Shown here: positions 1 through 9,404 of the stretch, in pieces
Layout of the letters: each line of letters starts with the position of its first letter
Position numbering within the stretch: the stretch's first letter is position 1
Source: Mucilaginibacter empetricola
GTDB lineage: Bacteria > Bacteroidota > Bacteroidia > Sphingobacteriales > Sphingobacteriaceae
Reading direction: 5' to 3'
Length of the DNA: 64,000 bases
Assembly (NCBI RefSeq): GCF_024808665.1
Contig: NZ_JANUBZ010000011.1
Span: forward strand, 124,001 to 188,000
Position numbers and translations under genes: made by a program
Notes under the pieces: model-generated
Seen by the model: the letters and a program-made list of their open reading frames with translations, nothing else
Told to the model about the DNA's origin: nothing
Databases searched by the model: none

Positions 1-1121
1 AAACTTATCAACCCCTGGGTCTTGAACTTACTACGGCCAATCAATTTATTGAAAAACGGATAAGAGACGCACAAACGTACCTCGAAAACCTTGCTAATAT
101 ACTGGCTTCTGGTTATGTAAGCAAAGAGGGAATATTGCAGGCTGCAAGAGAAATATTGGCATCAATTGGCGAAACCCATTCGGCTTTTAACTTTACCAAT
201 ATATTGCAGAATATGGGCATTAATGCCACTTTAATTGATTTAAGCGGCTTTAATGATCACCACTCCTACACCATCGATCAGCGTATTAAGAAAGATTTAC
301 AACATATTGATTTCGAAAACACCATCTGCATTGCAACAGGCTACGCAAAAGGTACAGAAGGTATTATGCGCGAGTTTGACCGTGGCTACTCTGAAGTTAC
401 TTTTAGCAAAATAGCGGTTGAAGTAAAGCCGCACGAAGCTATCATTCATAAAGAATACCATTTATGCACTGCCGACCCGGTTTTGGTTGGGGTTGATAAC
501 TGCCATCCTGTGGGTTATACCAATTACGATGTAGCCGATCAGTTGGCTGATGTGGGTATGGAAGCAATCCATCCCAAGGCATCCAAACCACTGGAGATAA
601 ACAATATTAATCTCCGTATCAAAAACACTTTTGAGCCTGAGCATCCAGGAACGCTGATTACCCGCGAATATATCTGCGAACATAAGCGCGTTGAAGTAAT
701 CACCGGTACCGAAAAGGTATTGATTATTGATATCTATGATCCTTCGATGGTGGGTACACCGGGCAGTGACCTGGAGATCATGCAGTTATTTTACAAGTTT
801 GGCGTTAGCTATAGCTTTAAGGCAACCAGCGCCAACAGTATCTCGATTGTTATTTGGGAAAAGGATTTAAATAAAAAATTAATCAGCGAGTTAGAAGATA
901 ACTTCGAAAAAATTACCGTTGAAAAAGCTGCTATGGTTTGCCTTATCGGCTCCAATATGGATCAACCGGGCCTGTTGGCCAAATCAGCAAACGCTTTGGC
1001 CGAAAAAGGTATCAACATTAAAAGCGGTGGTTTTGCTTTGCGCAAAGTGAATATCCAGTTCCTGATTGACCGCGAAGATTTTGATGAAGCTATTATAGCG
1101 TTAAATAAAGCAATGGGTTAA
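1..1121 (+). CDS. lysC: Aspartate kinase, 3' part (5' end outside window)
   Basis: Phosphorylates L-aspartate in the first step of the lysine, threonine and methionine branch. The reading frame is open from base 3, so the gene begins left of the window; the TTG at 135 is internal. The visible part carries the C-terminal half of the kinase domain, with the GYTNYDVAD and HPKASKP stretches typical of the family, followed by two ACT domains, the second around the MVCLIGSN stretch. It ends at a strong hairpin shared with the convergent gpmA gene. I see no homoserine dehydrogenase domain, so it is a monofunctional kinase. Confidence 0.9.
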   Translation, partial: TYQPLGLELTTANQFIEKRIRDAQTYLENLANILASGYVSKEGILQAAREILASIGETHSAFNFTNILQNMGINATLIDLSGFNDHHSYTIDQRIKKDLQHIDFENTICIATGYAKGTEGIMREFDRGYSEVTFSKIAVEVKPHEAIIHKEYHLCTADPVLVGVDNCHPVGYTNYDVADQLADVGMEAIHPKASKPLEINNINLRIKNTFEPEHPGTLITREYICEHKRVEVITGTEKVLIIDIYDPSMVGTPGSDLEIMQLFYKFGVSYSFKATSANSISIVIWEKDLNKKLISELEDNFEKITVEKAAMVCLIGSNMDQPGLLAKSANALAEKGINIKSGGFALRKVNIQFLIDREDFDEAIIALNKAMG

Positions 1122-1128
1122 AATATTA

Positions 1129-1160
1129 TAGCAAAGACGCAATTTTTCGCGTCTTTGCTA
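1129..1160. terminator. Bidirectional terminator between lysC and gpmA
   Basis: A perfect 12-bp stem (TAGCAAAGACGC, 1129-1140, with its complement at 1149-1160) with an 8-base loop. A T-run follows on the plus strand. It lies between two convergent genes and can serve both. Confidence 0.85.
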
Positions 1161-1177
1161 TTTTTCGATAGAAAGCG

Positions 1178-1867
1178 TTATTCCAGATAATAATGCCTTA
1201 TCCTTTCCAAACCCTCGTCTAACTCATAAACTAAAGGCGTTCCGGTAGGAATGTCTAAATTGCTTACCTCCTCATCTGTAAGGTGATCAATGTATTGTAC
1301 CAGGGCACGCAAGCTATTGCCATGCGCGCATACAATTACTTTCTTATCCTTTTTTATATCCCGCACTATAAATTCATTCCAGAAAGGTAAAACCCGATCC
1401 ATGGTTTGGCTTAGATTTTCGGTTAATGGTAACTCGCGCTCGGTGAGCTCTTTATAACGAATGTCTTTACCCGGATAACGGTCATCATCTTTTGTAATAG
1501 CCGGCGGCAGCTCATTTGGATCGCGTCGCCATTTATGAACCTGCTCTTCGCCATATTTTGCGGCTGTTTCAGCTTTATTTAGGCCTTGTAGTGCTCCGTA
1601 AAAACGTTCGTTTAAGCGCCATGATTTTTGCACGGGAATCCACAGGTTGTCAACCTCTTCTAAAACTAAATGAAGTGTTTTTATGGATCTTTTTAATAAG
1701 GAGGTAAATGCAACGTCGAAACTATAACCGTGCTTTTTCAGCAATTCACCGGCGCGGATGGCCTGCTTTACACCTTCTTCAGATAAATCAACATCTGTCC
1801 AGCCGGTAAAACGGTTTTCTTTATTATAAACACTTTCGCCGTGGCGAAGCAATACCAGTTTTTGCAT
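1178..1867 (-). CDS. gpmA: 2,3-bisphosphoglycerate-dependent phosphoglycerate mutase
   Basis: Interconverts 3- and 2-phosphoglycerate in glycolysis and gluconeogenesis, in the cytoplasm. The 229-residue protein has the RHGES motif with catalytic His9, the NERFYG segment (Glu87) and the second active-site His182 in CAHGNS, all standard for the dPGM family. It is slightly shorter than the enterobacterial enzyme (about 250 residues), within family range. It starts at the ATG at 1865-1867. A near-consensus -7 box (TAACTTTA, minus strand, 1885-1892) lies just upstream. Confidence 0.95.
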   Translation of the reverse strand: MQKLVLLRHGESVYNKENRFTGWTDVDLSEEGVKQAIRAGELLKKHGYSFDVAFTSLLKRSIKTLHLVLEEVDNLWIPVQKSWRLNERFYGALQGLNKAETAAKYGEEQVHKWRRDPNELPPAITKDDDRYPGKDIRYKELTERELPLTENLSQTMDRVLPFWNEFIVRDIKKDKKVIVCAHGNSLRALVQYIDHLTDEEVSNLDIPTGTPLVYELDEGLERIRHYYLE

Positions 1868-1976
1868 ACTTCAATAGTTAACGATAAAGTTACTCATCGG
1901 TTTGAAAAATAAAATTGCTAAAGGCATTTATAAAAATTAAATTGCGGTATAAACCAATTAAACCCTTTTTAAAATC

Positions 1977-2552
1977 ATGATTCCAACAACACCTGTTGTG
2001 GTAAAGGATGGCATTGCCAACCCAGCCCCTCTTGGCCTTTGCGCCTTCGGCATGACCACTGTTTTACTCAATTTGCATAATGCCGGTTTTTTTGAACTTA
2101 ATTCCATGATATTAGCCATGGGTATTTTTTATGGTGGCCTGGCACAGGTAATTGCCGGCATTATTGAAGCTAAAAAGAATAACACTTTTGGACTAACTGC
2201 TTTTACTTCTTACGGCTTTTTCTGGCTTTCATTAGTGGGGCTAATTGTAATACCTAAGTTTGGATGGGCTCCGGCAGCTTCTGACGGTGCCATGAGTGCC
2301 TACCTGATTATATGGGGCATTTTTACGTTTGGGCTTTTTTTCGGCACTTTAAAATTGAACCGGGCCTTGCAGATAGTTTTTGCCAGTTTAACCATACTAT
2401 TCTTTTTATTGGCAGCCGAGCATGCCGGAGTGGAAGGCATAGGCAAGATTGCAGGCTATGAAGGCATTTTTTGTGGAGCAGTAGCCATTTATGCGGGCAT
2501 AGCCAATGTATTAAATGAACTTTATGGTAAAACTGTGCTTCCTTTAGGTTAA
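1977..2552 (+). CDS. satP: Acetate uptake transporter, GPR1/FUN34/YaaH family
   Basis: Inner-membrane carrier of the AceTr family, which moves acetate and succinate with protons. The 191-residue protein has about six hydrophobic segments and the family signature NPAPLGL near residues 16-22. It lies 110 bp from the divergent gpmA start, so it probably has its own promoter. The substrate is inferred from the family; Bacteroidota members are little characterised. Confidence 0.88.
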   Translation: MIPTTPVVVKDGIANPAPLGLCAFGMTTVLLNLHNAGFFELNSMILAMGIFYGGLAQVIAGIIEAKKNNTFGLTAFTSYGFFWLSLVGLIVIPKFGWAPAASDGAMSAYLIIWGIFTFGLFFGTLKLNRALQIVFASLTILFFLLAAEHAGVEGIGKIAGYEGIFCGAVAIYAGIANVLNELYGKTVLPLG

Positions 2553-2590
2553 TTTTGAAGCGCTGACAGCGTTTATTCAGCCTGATAACA

Positions 2591-2974
2591 ATGAAGGACT
2601 TTAAAAAATATTACCGTATTACTGCTACGCCCGAAGAAATTTATATTGCATTAACCAACCCGATTACCATAGAGTTATGGACAGGTGAACAGGCAGAAAT
2701 GTCGACTGAGCCGGGATCTGAATTTTCACTGTGGGAAGGTAGCATTGTAGGTAAAAACCTGGAATTTGAGGAGAATAAAAAAATTGTCCAGCAATGGTAT
2801 TTTGACGGGCAACCGGAAGCATCCATCGTTACCATAAAATTTCATGCTGATAAAACGGCCACATCAGTCGAATTAAAGCATACCAATATTCCCGATGAAG
2901 ACTATAACGATTTAGTTGAAGGATGGGATAATGCCTATTTCGGCGCATTAACAGAATTTTTTGAAGCAGAATAA
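2591..2974 (+). CDS. SRPBCC/AHSA1-type START-like domain protein
   Basis: A 127-residue single-domain protein of the AHSA1 branch of the SRPBCC (Bet v 1-like) fold. It shows the typical N-terminal ATPEEIYIALTNP helix, the central Trp/Gly-rich strands and the C-terminal amphipathic helix (GWDNAYFGALTEFF). Such proteins bind hydrophobic ligands or modulate chaperones; no specific role can be read here. It follows satP by 38 bp and may be co-transcribed. The hairpin at 2991-3020 ends the unit. Confidence 0.75.
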   Translation: MKDFKKYYRITATPEEIYIALTNPITIELWTGEQAEMSTEPGSEFSLWEGSIVGKNLEFEENKKIVQQWYFDGQPEASIVTIKFHADKTATSVELKHTNIPDEDYNDLVEGWDNAYFGALTEFFEAE

Positions 2975-2990
2975 TAATCCTCATTAAAAC

Positions 2991-3020
2991 AACAAAGCCG
3001 CTTATTTAAGCGGCTTTGTT
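2991..3020. terminator. Rho-independent terminator after the AHSA1 gene
   Basis: A perfect 14-bp stem (AACAAAGCCGCTTA and its complement) around a two-base TT gap. It is palindromic and lies between convergent genes, so it may act in both directions. The plus-strand U-tract is weak (GTTTTAT). Confidence 0.8.
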
Positions 3021-3068
3021 GTTTTATAGTACCAAGATTAATACTTAACGCGAATCAAGAGTTAAGAA

Positions 3069-3110
3069 CCAAGAGTCAAGAAAATAAGCTGATTTTTTCT
3101 TGATTCCTGG
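3069..3110 (-). terminator. Possible terminator of the OmpA-family gene
   Basis: Imperfect AT-rich hairpin with arms 3069-3084 and 3095-3110 pairing at 14 of 16 positions, immediately downstream of the minus-strand OmpA gene. It has little GC, so it may be a weak terminator or an mRNA-end stabiliser. Confidence 0.35.
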
Positions 3111-3140
3111 CTCTAATATCTTTACTCTTAATTCACATAC

Positions 3141-4517
3141 TTAATACAAAGAGAATTCAACCCTACGGTTGATTTGGCGACCTGCTGCAGTTTTATTTGT
3201 TGCAATAGGATGAGCCTTTCCATAACCCTCGGCATTAATCAATGATGCATCAGCACCTTTACCTACCAGATAAGTTTTGATAGCTTCTGCACGATCATTT
3301 GAAAGTTTAAGATTAGCAGCTACTGAACCAACATTATCAGTATAACCGGCTAATTTCAAATGAAACTTCTTATCGATCAACAATTGGGCTACTTTATCCA
3401 AACTTGCGAAGGAATGCTCACGGATGGTTGATTTAGCAAAATCAAATTCCAGATTCCTGATAGCTTCTTTAACAACCTCTCTGTCCTGATCAGTTATGTA
3501 AACTTTAACTTCAGCTTTCGGTAGTGGACAACCAGATCCATCAACTTTTGTTCCCGGCGGGGTGTTCGGGCATTTATCATAAAAGTCGGGTACACCATCG
3601 CCATCGCTATCTGTTGTGAATTTGGCGAGGTTAGCATTAGTAGTATTCAAATCATTTCGTAATTGATCGTTTTGTGCTTTTTCGGCATCAATCTGTGCCT
3701 GCAATTCATTTTTAGTGTGTTGATTTTCCCACATGTACTCCTGTCGCATAGATGAAACCGGATTATGAGTAGCCAACTGCGGCTTACGGTGGCCTAAAGC
3801 GAATTCAAGACCGATGTGGCCATAAGAAAAACGGTCATTATTTAACCCGTATTTATAACCATCAAAATTATCAGAATAAACAAAGTTCACCTGGTAACCC
3901 AAGTCAAGGTTTATTCCGGGGGCGACGTTAAATTTCAGCCCCACGCCAACAGGAACGTAAAATTCATTGATTGATCCGCTGCCGTCTGTTTTAAAATTTG
4001 AGGTAACGCCGGCTGTAGTAGTAATTACAGGAGTGTAACTCATTATACCGCCACCCGCAGTAAAATAGGGCTGAATAGCACTTTTATTATCATGCCAGCT
4101 TATGTTTCCTACCGTTATATCAGTGCTTAAGCTAATTCCGTAATGAAGTTTAGTTGAGAAATGACTATAGCTATCGCCTAATGCATCTACCTGGCTGTCA
4201 TTACCTTCAACTTTACCGCCCAGGTAATCAACCCGGAAGCCTACAGTTGGTGTAACCTGATCCTGGATAAAAACTCCATACCCAATCTCAGATTTAGGGT
4301 GAGTAAAATCCTGATTACGGTTTGAACCAAAAATGGTATAGGGCGTTAGGACACCGCCGTTAACGCCGATAGACCATGTGTTGTAAAAAGTATTACCCGA
4401 AAAGGGTTTCACATAATCTGTCGCTACATGCGAAGAATCGGCCGTTTGAGCCAATAATCTCCCTCCTGCCAGTATTCCTGATAATACCAGGGAGGCCTTT
4501 TTTAAATTTACTTTCAT
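3141..4517 (-). CDS. OmpA-family outer-membrane protein with TSP3 calcium repeat
   Basis: Probable structural porin-like protein that anchors the outer membrane to peptidoglycan. The ATG at 4515-4517 is chosen because it gives a clean signal peptide ending LLAQ; an upstream ATG at 4560-4562 adds 15 residues ahead of it. Order: signal peptide, N-terminal beta-barrel of about 230 residues, a short coiled segment, one thrombospondin type 3 calcium motif (DSDGDGVPD...DKCPN), and a C-terminal OmpA domain with FDFAKSTI, GYTDNVGS and the terminal NRRVEF motif. It is a single-gene unit with about 490 bp of AT-rich DNA upstream. Confidence 0.88.
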   Translation of the reverse strand: MKVNLKKASLVLSGILAGGRLLAQTADSSHVATDYVKPFSGNTFYNTWSIGVNGGVLTPYTIFGSNRNQDFTHPKSEIGYGVFIQDQVTPTVGFRVDYLGGKVEGNDSQVDALGDSYSHFSTKLHYGISLSTDITVGNISWHDNKSAIQPYFTAGGGIMSYTPVITTTAGVTSNFKTDGSGSINEFYVPVGVGLKFNVAPGINLDLGYQVNFVYSDNFDGYKYGLNNDRFSYGHIGLEFALGHRKPQLATHNPVSSMRQEYMWENQHTKNELQAQIDAEKAQNDQLRNDLNTTNANLAKFTTDSDGDGVPDFYDKCPNTPPGTKVDGSGCPLPKAEVKVYITDQDREVVKEAIRNLEFDFAKSTIREHSFASLDKVAQLLIDKKFHLKLAGYTDNVGSVAANLKLSNDRAEAIKTYLVGKGADASLINAEGYGKAHPIATNKTAAGRQINRRVEFSLY

Positions 4518-5011
4518 AAGTTGATATTTAGTTAGTGTTTTTAATAAAAAACACAACCACATTAGTCAACATTGATGCCAGTCAAATTCCGTGACGCATA
4601 AATCCAATCAGTATAAGCAAAATATAAAAAAATTAACCATTAAATTAATTATATAACTCACTGAATAACAAACAAAAAGAAAGGATAACATCAAAGAAGT
4701 ATATATCAAACCCCATCAATAAATTTTGACATTTCCAGTACTATACTTAGTGTATTTGACATGCGTTTAAAAGAGTACACTTATGTAGTGTATAATGATA
4801 TTTGTTGCCCATTTCCATATCATCCTAAACCAACAAAAACAGGTTGGACTACCCTATTTAATTTTAATGAATTTCAAAAAAACGAAAAGTAAAATAATAT
4901 TTATTATGTAAATAGATATGGAAATGATAAGACGAATATTTCAAATATCAGCAGCCAATTTTCCATGTAGAATCGCGGCCTGAAATCTACAATTACCGGA
5001 TATGAAAAAAC
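4518..5011. other. Intergenic AT-rich region upstream of the OmpA-family gene
   Basis: No convincing gene on either strand. It presumably holds the OmpA promoter, but I found no exact TAnnTTTG box on the minus strand. A small inverted repeat (TACACT...AGTGTA) lies near 4777-4793; its role is unknown. Confidence 0.5.
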
Positions 5012-5043
5012 AAAGGAACGCAATCGCAAAACTGCATTCCTTT
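5012..5043 (-). terminator. Terminator of the osmC gene
   Basis: An 11-bp stem with one mismatch (AAAGGAACGCA at 5012-5022, TGCATTCCTTT at 5033-5043). Read on the minus strand it is followed by a T-run (GTTTTTT), placing it 38 bp downstream of the osmC stop. Confidence 0.75.
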
Positions 5044-5080
5044 AATATAATAAGTTTTAAGAGGGTTTATGAAGTGTTAA

Positions 5081-5506
5081 TTATGCCGAATGCACAAACA
5101 CCTTATATTTAATATCGGCACCGGCTTTTTCTAAAGTAGCAGCAACGGAGCAATATTTGTTAATAGAAAGCTCAACTGCTTTAGCTGCTTTATCTTCGTC
5201 GATATCGCCATATAAATGGAATTCTACATTTACTGTTTGCCAAAGTGATGGCTCTTTTCCTGCTTCGCGCTCGCCGTTTACAACCATTTTGTAATCCTTT
5301 ACTTCCTGACGCTGTTTTTTCAGAATGGCAATTACATCAATAGCCGAGCAACCTGCTAAACCCATCAATAATATTTGCATCGGCCTTACACCATAATTCT
5401 GCCCGCCGCTTTCGGGGCTGCTATCCATTTTTACAACATGACCATATTCGTCTGTGGCTTCGAAGCCATAATCGCCGCTAACACGCGAAAGTTCTATTTT
5501 AGGCAT
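5081..5506 (-). CDS. OsmC/Ohr-family peroxide-stress protein
   Basis: A 141-residue OsmC-like protein, probably a thiol-dependent hydroperoxide reductase. Both expected cysteines are visible: one in LAGCSAIDV in the middle and one in KYCSVAATLEKAG near the C-terminus, the usual pair of the family. Bacteroidota carry several OsmC paralogues, so the exact subfamily (OsmC, Ohr or YhfA-like) is not settled. It is transcribed alone and ends at a hairpin. Confidence 0.85.
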   Translation of the reverse strand: MPKIELSRVSGDYGFEATDEYGHVVKMDSSPESGGQNYGVRPMQILLMGLAGCSAIDVIAILKKQRQEVKDYKMVVNGEREAGKEPSLWQTVNVEFHLYGDIDEDKAAKAVELSINKYCSVAATLEKAGADIKYKVFVHSA

Positions 5507-5567
5507 ATGATTATTAAAAGAAACCCAAAGTTAAACAATTAGTTTAATTTGGATTGTGTTAAAAGCG

Positions 5568-5987
5568 TCATCTATTTTTTACCGGGATTACCAATTTAAG
5601 TCCCGACCAAATTTCATCTACAGCACATACCTTTATATCAACCAGGCCTGTTTGAATGGCATAATCCCTTATAATGGTTTCGGTAATATCTGTTGCCATT
5701 TTTGATGATTTTTTTGGCCACGATGCCCATATTATACCGTTTGATTTAATCTGTGCTTTTAACTGCGGCAGGGTCTTAAAATACTCATCTTGTGATATAG
5801 TAAAAAAATGAATTAAATCCGTTTTGGTGCCATCATCGACAAAATATAAGTTAGCTGGTAAGTCCGTAAACAAATCAAAGTAATGGGCCGGTGGGTTTAT
5901 TAATTTGATATTAAAACCATCTTTTATACCCAGTTTTTTGGCTAATGGTGTACCTGAATATCCCGTTATTTGATTACCTGGCGTCAT
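5568..5987 (-). CDS. DUF3052 family protein
   Basis: A 139-residue protein of the DUF3052 family. It shows the N-terminal GYSGTPLAKKLGI motif and the later IIWASWPKK and VDIKVCAVDEIWSGLK stretches characteristic of this group. Function is unknown. Its start overlaps the stop of the upstream DinB gene by 4 bases (ATGA), so the two are translationally coupled. Confidence 0.8.
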   Translation of the reverse strand: MTPGNQITGYSGTPLAKKLGIKDGFNIKLINPPAHYFDLFTDLPANLYFVDDGTKTDLIHFFTISQDEYFKTLPQLKAQIKSNGIIWASWPKKSSKMATDITETIIRDYAIQTGLVDIKVCAVDEIWSGLKLVIPVKNR

Positions 5988-6430
5988 GCTCTTATTTGTT
6001 TCAGGTGATGATGGAGATGATCAACATAATCCAGCGCAAGCCACGATACGGTGTGCAGGCTTGGCTCATCCCTGCCTGTATCGCACTGAACATCAAATCT
6101 ATCTTGCGGATAATCTTCAAATAATCTGATGATCTGCTTATTTAACAATTTCCATAAAATCAATAGATCCTCAATATCAGTTTCCTGGTATCGTTGTACT
6201 TTAACCCATTGTTCCTGCTGGTATATCAACTTAAAATTGGCCTCATAAGTACATCTCACAAAACGTTGCAAGTTAACCTGTGCACTATCTATCAAATGCC
6301 CGATGATTTGCTTTTTTGACCATTTATCTATTGCCTGCTTTTCATCCCAATTAATTTCCTCAAGGTTCTGATTAAAAAAGTCTTCTAAGGTTTGTCCCAG
6401 TCTTTTTACCGCTTCGTTTATATCATTCAT
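5984..6430 (-). CDS. DinB-like four-helix-bundle protein
   Basis: A 148-residue DinB/YfiT-type protein, a family of metal-binding four-helix bundles often linked to bacillithiol or other thiol transfer or damage response. His residues in GHLIDSA (early) and DYVDHLHHHLKQI (C-terminal) fit the metal triad. First gene of a two-gene unit with the DUF3052 gene. Substrate unknown. Confidence 0.78.
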   Translation of the reverse strand: MNDINEAVKRLGQTLEDFFNQNLEEINWDEKQAIDKWSKKQIIGHLIDSAQVNLQRFVRCTYEANFKLIYQQEQWVKVQRYQETDIEDLLILWKLLNKQIIRLFEDYPQDRFDVQCDTGRDEPSLHTVSWLALDYVDHLHHHLKQIRA

Positions 6431-6567
6431 AATTTATTTTCAGAAATACTGCAATCATTCCTTGTACTAATTTATAAGTTTTTATTATTGCATTGTTATT
6501 GCTGTGCGTTATTATCCCGCTTTTCTTTCAAACTCACGGCAACATCATTTATTCAAATATCCCTGAA

Positions 6568-7683
6568 ATGAAGATAGAAACCATTGCCATACACGCAGCC
6601 AATCATGTTGATCCATCGTCAAAAGCGGTTATCCAGCCAATAGTACTTTCCACAACATTTGAGCGCGCCGCAGATGGCACTTATCCGGGCGGACATATTT
6701 ATAGCCGCGCCAGCAACCCCAACAGAACATTATTGGAAAATGTACTGGCGAAATTAGAAGGCGGAGCCGATGCAGCAGCTTTTGCTTCGGGAAATGCAGC
6801 AGGTATGGCGGTATTTCAATCGCTTCCGGTTGGTACCCATATTATTGCGCCCGATGATATGTATCATGGCTTGCGCAATCAGCTCAAAAACCTTTTTGCT
6901 GGTATTCTGACCTTTGATTTTATAGATATTAACGACTCCGACATATTACAAAAACAAATTAAACCGGAAACCGGCTTAATTTGGATAGAAACCCCATCAA
7001 ACCCCTTACTTAAGATTACGGATATTAAGAAAGTAGTTGCCATCGCTCGTCAACAAAATATTATGGTGGCTTGCGACAATACCTTCTCCACGCCTATTTG
7101 TCAGCAACCTTTAGCGCTAGGAGCCGATTTGGTAATGCATTCATCAACTAAGTATTTTGGCGGTCATAGTGATTTGATGGGCGGTGTTTTAATTACTAAA
7201 GAAAAAAATGAAAAATGGGCAAAAATAAGGCAGGTGCAGGAAATGGGTGGTGCCATTCCCTCGCCAATGGATTGTTATATGCTTGCCCGCAGTATTAAAA
7301 CATTACCTTATCGCGTTAGAGGGCATGTTCAAAATGCACAATTACTTGCCGAGTTTTTAGAAAAACATCCAAAAGTTGAAAAAGTAATGTACCCGGGCTT
7401 GCCCTCACATCCGCAGCATCAAATTGCAAAAGAACAAATGTCGGGTTTTGGCGGTATGTTGTCCTTTTGCGTAAAAGGCGGACCTGAAGAAGCTAAACGA
7501 GTTATTAATAGCCTTAAACTGTTTACCCAGGCCACCAGTTTGGGAGGCGTTGAAAGTTTAATTGAGCACCGTGCTTCAGTTGAGGGCCCGGACACAAAAA
7601 CGCCGTTCAATTTATTGAGGGTATCTGTAGGGCTGGAACATATTGACGATTTAATTGATGACCTGTCTATTGCCTTGGGATAA
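6568..7683 (+). CDS. Cystathionine gamma-synthase/lyase-family PLP enzyme
   Basis: Trans-sulfuration enzyme of the Cys/Met metabolism PLP family (MetB/MetC/MGL group), acting in methionine or cysteine metabolism. The start at 6568 gives the expected N-terminus (MKIETIAIHAA); the frame extends to 6493 but that part encodes an unrelated hydrophobic run. The 371-residue protein carries the YSRASNPN motif, DNTFSTP and the PLP lysine Lys195 in SSTKYFGGHSD. The late SLGGVESLIEH motif is also present. Whether it is a synthase, beta-lyase or gamma-lyase cannot be read from sequence. I saw no SAM riboswitch upstream. Confidence 0.9.
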   Translation: MKIETIAIHAANHVDPSSKAVIQPIVLSTTFERAADGTYPGGHIYSRASNPNRTLLENVLAKLEGGADAAAFASGNAAGMAVFQSLPVGTHIIAPDDMYHGLRNQLKNLFAGILTFDFIDINDSDILQKQIKPETGLIWIETPSNPLLKITDIKKVVAIARQQNIMVACDNTFSTPICQQPLALGADLVMHSSTKYFGGHSDLMGGVLITKEKNEKWAKIRQVQEMGGAIPSPMDCYMLARSIKTLPYRVRGHVQNAQLLAEFLEKHPKVEKVMYPGLPSHPQHQIAKEQMSGFGGMLSFCVKGGPEEAKRVINSLKLFTQATSLGGVESLIEHRASVEGPDTKTPFNLLRVSVGLEHIDDLIDDLSIALG

Positions 7684-7695
7684 TCTCTTATCAAA

Positions 7696-7725
7696 CTTAA
7701 AGCAGGCAACGCTGCCTGCTTTAAG
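7696..7725. terminator. Hairpin terminator between convergent genes
   Basis: A perfect 13-bp stem (CTTAAAGCAGGCA and its complement) with a 4-base loop, 13 bp after the transsulfuration gene stop and just before the DinB gene stop on the other strand. It lacks a good T-run. Confidence 0.7.
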
Positions 7726-7727
7726 CC

Positions 7728-8234
7728 TTAGTCATATTTCATTGCTTCCTTGCCCATCCCTCTTCTTAAAATACCTATTTGCCCAATGGTATAAGCCTGA
7801 TGGTGATTAATAAAAGCTAATAAACCGGCCAATGTGTCATCAAAAGGAAAAAGTGGGTGATTACTGCTAATTATCTGGTTTAACGTTTCTTCCGGTAAAC
7901 TTTCTAAACCGGCTCTTATTGGCAGATTTATTTCATTCCATTTGTCTTTAATTTGCTGTAAAGTTGGAAACTCTCCTTTAGGTGCGTTGATCTCCTCAGG
8001 AGTTGAGGCATTTTTTTGCAGAAAATGCTCCATCCACGGAATTATCACATCGGCACCACCCATTCGGGCCAGATTCCGTTGCGCCCATAGCAAATGCCCT
8101 GCAAGCCATTTCACATTGTTCATTGGTTCTAAAATAGATTGGTTTGACTCTGCATCGTTAATATCTGCTATAACATTGTTAAACAGCAAATTATGCAAAT
8201 CATATTGCGCAATTAATATTTTTTTGACAGTCAT
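7728..8234 (-). CDS. DinB-family protein
   Basis: A 168-residue DinB superfamily protein. It shows the MNNVKWLAGHLLWAQRNL helix with a metal-type His and the late AFINHHQAYTIGQIGILRR helix with the His pair, both common in the family. It is not closely alike to the DinB protein at 5984 by eye. It stands alone, convergent with the transsulfuration gene. Biochemical role unknown. Confidence 0.8.
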   Translation of the reverse strand: MTVKKILIAQYDLHNLLFNNVIADINDAESNQSILEPMNNVKWLAGHLLWAQRNLARMGGADVIIPWMEHFLQKNASTPEEINAPKGEFPTLQQIKDKWNEINLPIRAGLESLPEETLNQIISSNHPLFPFDDTLAGLLAFINHHQAYTIGQIGILRRGMGKEAMKYD

Positions 8235-8406
8235 TACATTGATTTTTGTTTTAACAAAACTATCGCAAAAAAGGCCCTTTCAAGGGGCCTATTGCGTCAT
8301 ATTTGAGGTTGATTTGCGACTTTATTAGATGGGTGCGAAGCTTATTACAGACTTTCAAGCCATCAACAGCAATAAATATCCATATGAGCGTTTAGTTTGA
8401 ATTATG

Positions 8407-8414
8407 TAACTTTG
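8407..8414 (+). promoter_or_regulatory. Bacteroidetes-type -7 promoter box for the AraC gene
   Basis: An exact TAnnTTTG match (TAACTTTG) ends 7 bases before the AraC ATG, which would put the transcript start at or next to the start codon. I did not find a well-spaced -33 element. Confidence 0.5.
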
Positions 8415-8421
8415 TTGTATT

Positions 8422-9324
8422 ATGGCAGAAACCGAAACACTCCAGCAATTTTATCAGAACAAATTTCAAAATGTTCCGGAATGCATGGGACAAGAATTAG
8501 GACATTTCAATGTCTTCAAAATTGATAGTAACCAGGAACAAAAAACAAAGGCTATAAAGTATAGCCGCAGGGATTTTTATAAAATTAGTTTATTACGAGG
8601 TAAAGCCATTTACAATTATGCCGATAAAAGTATTGAAGTAGATGGGACCACGCTTATCTTTTTTAATCCACAAGTACCCTATACCATTGAATATTTATCC
8701 GAAGAGCGGTCGGGCTTTTTCTGCATTTTTAAAGAATCATTTTTTTCCGAAATACTCCGGAACGGAATTAACGAACTGCCTATGTTTGCCATCGGCGGTA
8801 AGCCCGCTTATATTCTAACTACCGATCAGGATACTTATGTCAGCAATATATTTGAAAAAGCAATTGCTGAAATTAATTCCGACTATCGGTTTAAGTATGA
8901 TCTGCTTCGCAATTACGTAACCGAGATGATTCATTACGCGATGAAAATAGAACCGTCAGAAACGCTTTACAGGCACCCTGATGCCAATTCGCGCATTACT
9001 GCGGTTTTTACAGAATTACTTGAACGCCAATTCCCGATTGAATCGCCCGCGCAACGTTTTAACATGCGCTCCGCTAAAGATTTTGCCGACCAGTTAGCGA
9101 TACATGTTAATCACCTCAACAGGGCCATACGCCGCACTACCGGCAAAACCACCACCGATCATATATTTGAACGCTTAACCAGTGAAGCGAAAGCGCTCTT
9201 GAAGCACACCAACTGGAATATTTCGGAAATAAGCTATAGTTTGGGTTTTGAAGAACCTACTCATTTTAACAATTTTTTTAAGAAACATACCCAAACCACC
9301 CCTTCTGCCTTCAGAATTGTTTGA
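8422..9324 (+). CDS. AraC-family transcriptional regulator
   Basis: A 300-residue regulator: an N-terminal cupin-like sensor (about residues 20-190) and a C-terminal AraC double HTH (about 205-300), with the second HTH motif ISEISYSLGFEEPTHFNNFFKKH well formed. The SDR gene starts 80 bp after its stop in the same direction, a common arrangement in which the regulator controls the oxidoreductase. The effector is unknown. A promoter box almost touches the start codon, so the transcript may be leaderless. Confidence 0.88.
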   Translation: MAETETLQQFYQNKFQNVPECMGQELGHFNVFKIDSNQEQKTKAIKYSRRDFYKISLLRGKAIYNYADKSIEVDGTTLIFFNPQVPYTIEYLSEERSGFFCIFKESFFSEILRNGINELPMFAIGGKPAYILTTDQDTYVSNIFEKAIAEINSDYRFKYDLLRNYVTEMIHYAMKIEPSETLYRHPDANSRITAVFTELLERQFPIESPAQRFNMRSAKDFADQLAIHVNHLNRAIRRTTGKTTTDHIFERLTSEAKALLKHTNWNISEISYSLGFEEPTHFNNFFKKHTQTTPSAFRIV

Positions 9325-9376
9325 ATTTCGTAAGCATTGGTTTGAAAGATATAATCAACACGGGCATTTTGCGCCG

Positions 9377-9384
9377 TACTTTTG
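9377..9384 (+). promoter_or_regulatory. Bacteroidetes-type -7 box for the SDR gene
   Basis: Exact TAnnTTTG match (TACTTTTG), 20 bp before the ATG at 9405. It supports 9405 as the true start, because the longer frame from 9321 would begin upstream of this promoter. A TTTG at 9341-9344 is too far for a normal -33 box. Confidence 0.5.
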
Positions 9385-9404
9385 TATCAACAAAAACCAA
9401 TCAT

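Noticed and set aside
6430..6567. SAM riboswitch before the transsulfuration gene.
   Set aside because: No conserved SAM-riboswitch stem or core was visible in the short leader.
8267..8291. Hairpin AGGCCC...GGGCCT with a minus-strand T-run upstream of the DinB gene at 7728.
   Set aside because: It would terminate a minus-strand transcript entering from the right, but no such gene exists there; left as an unexplained hairpin.
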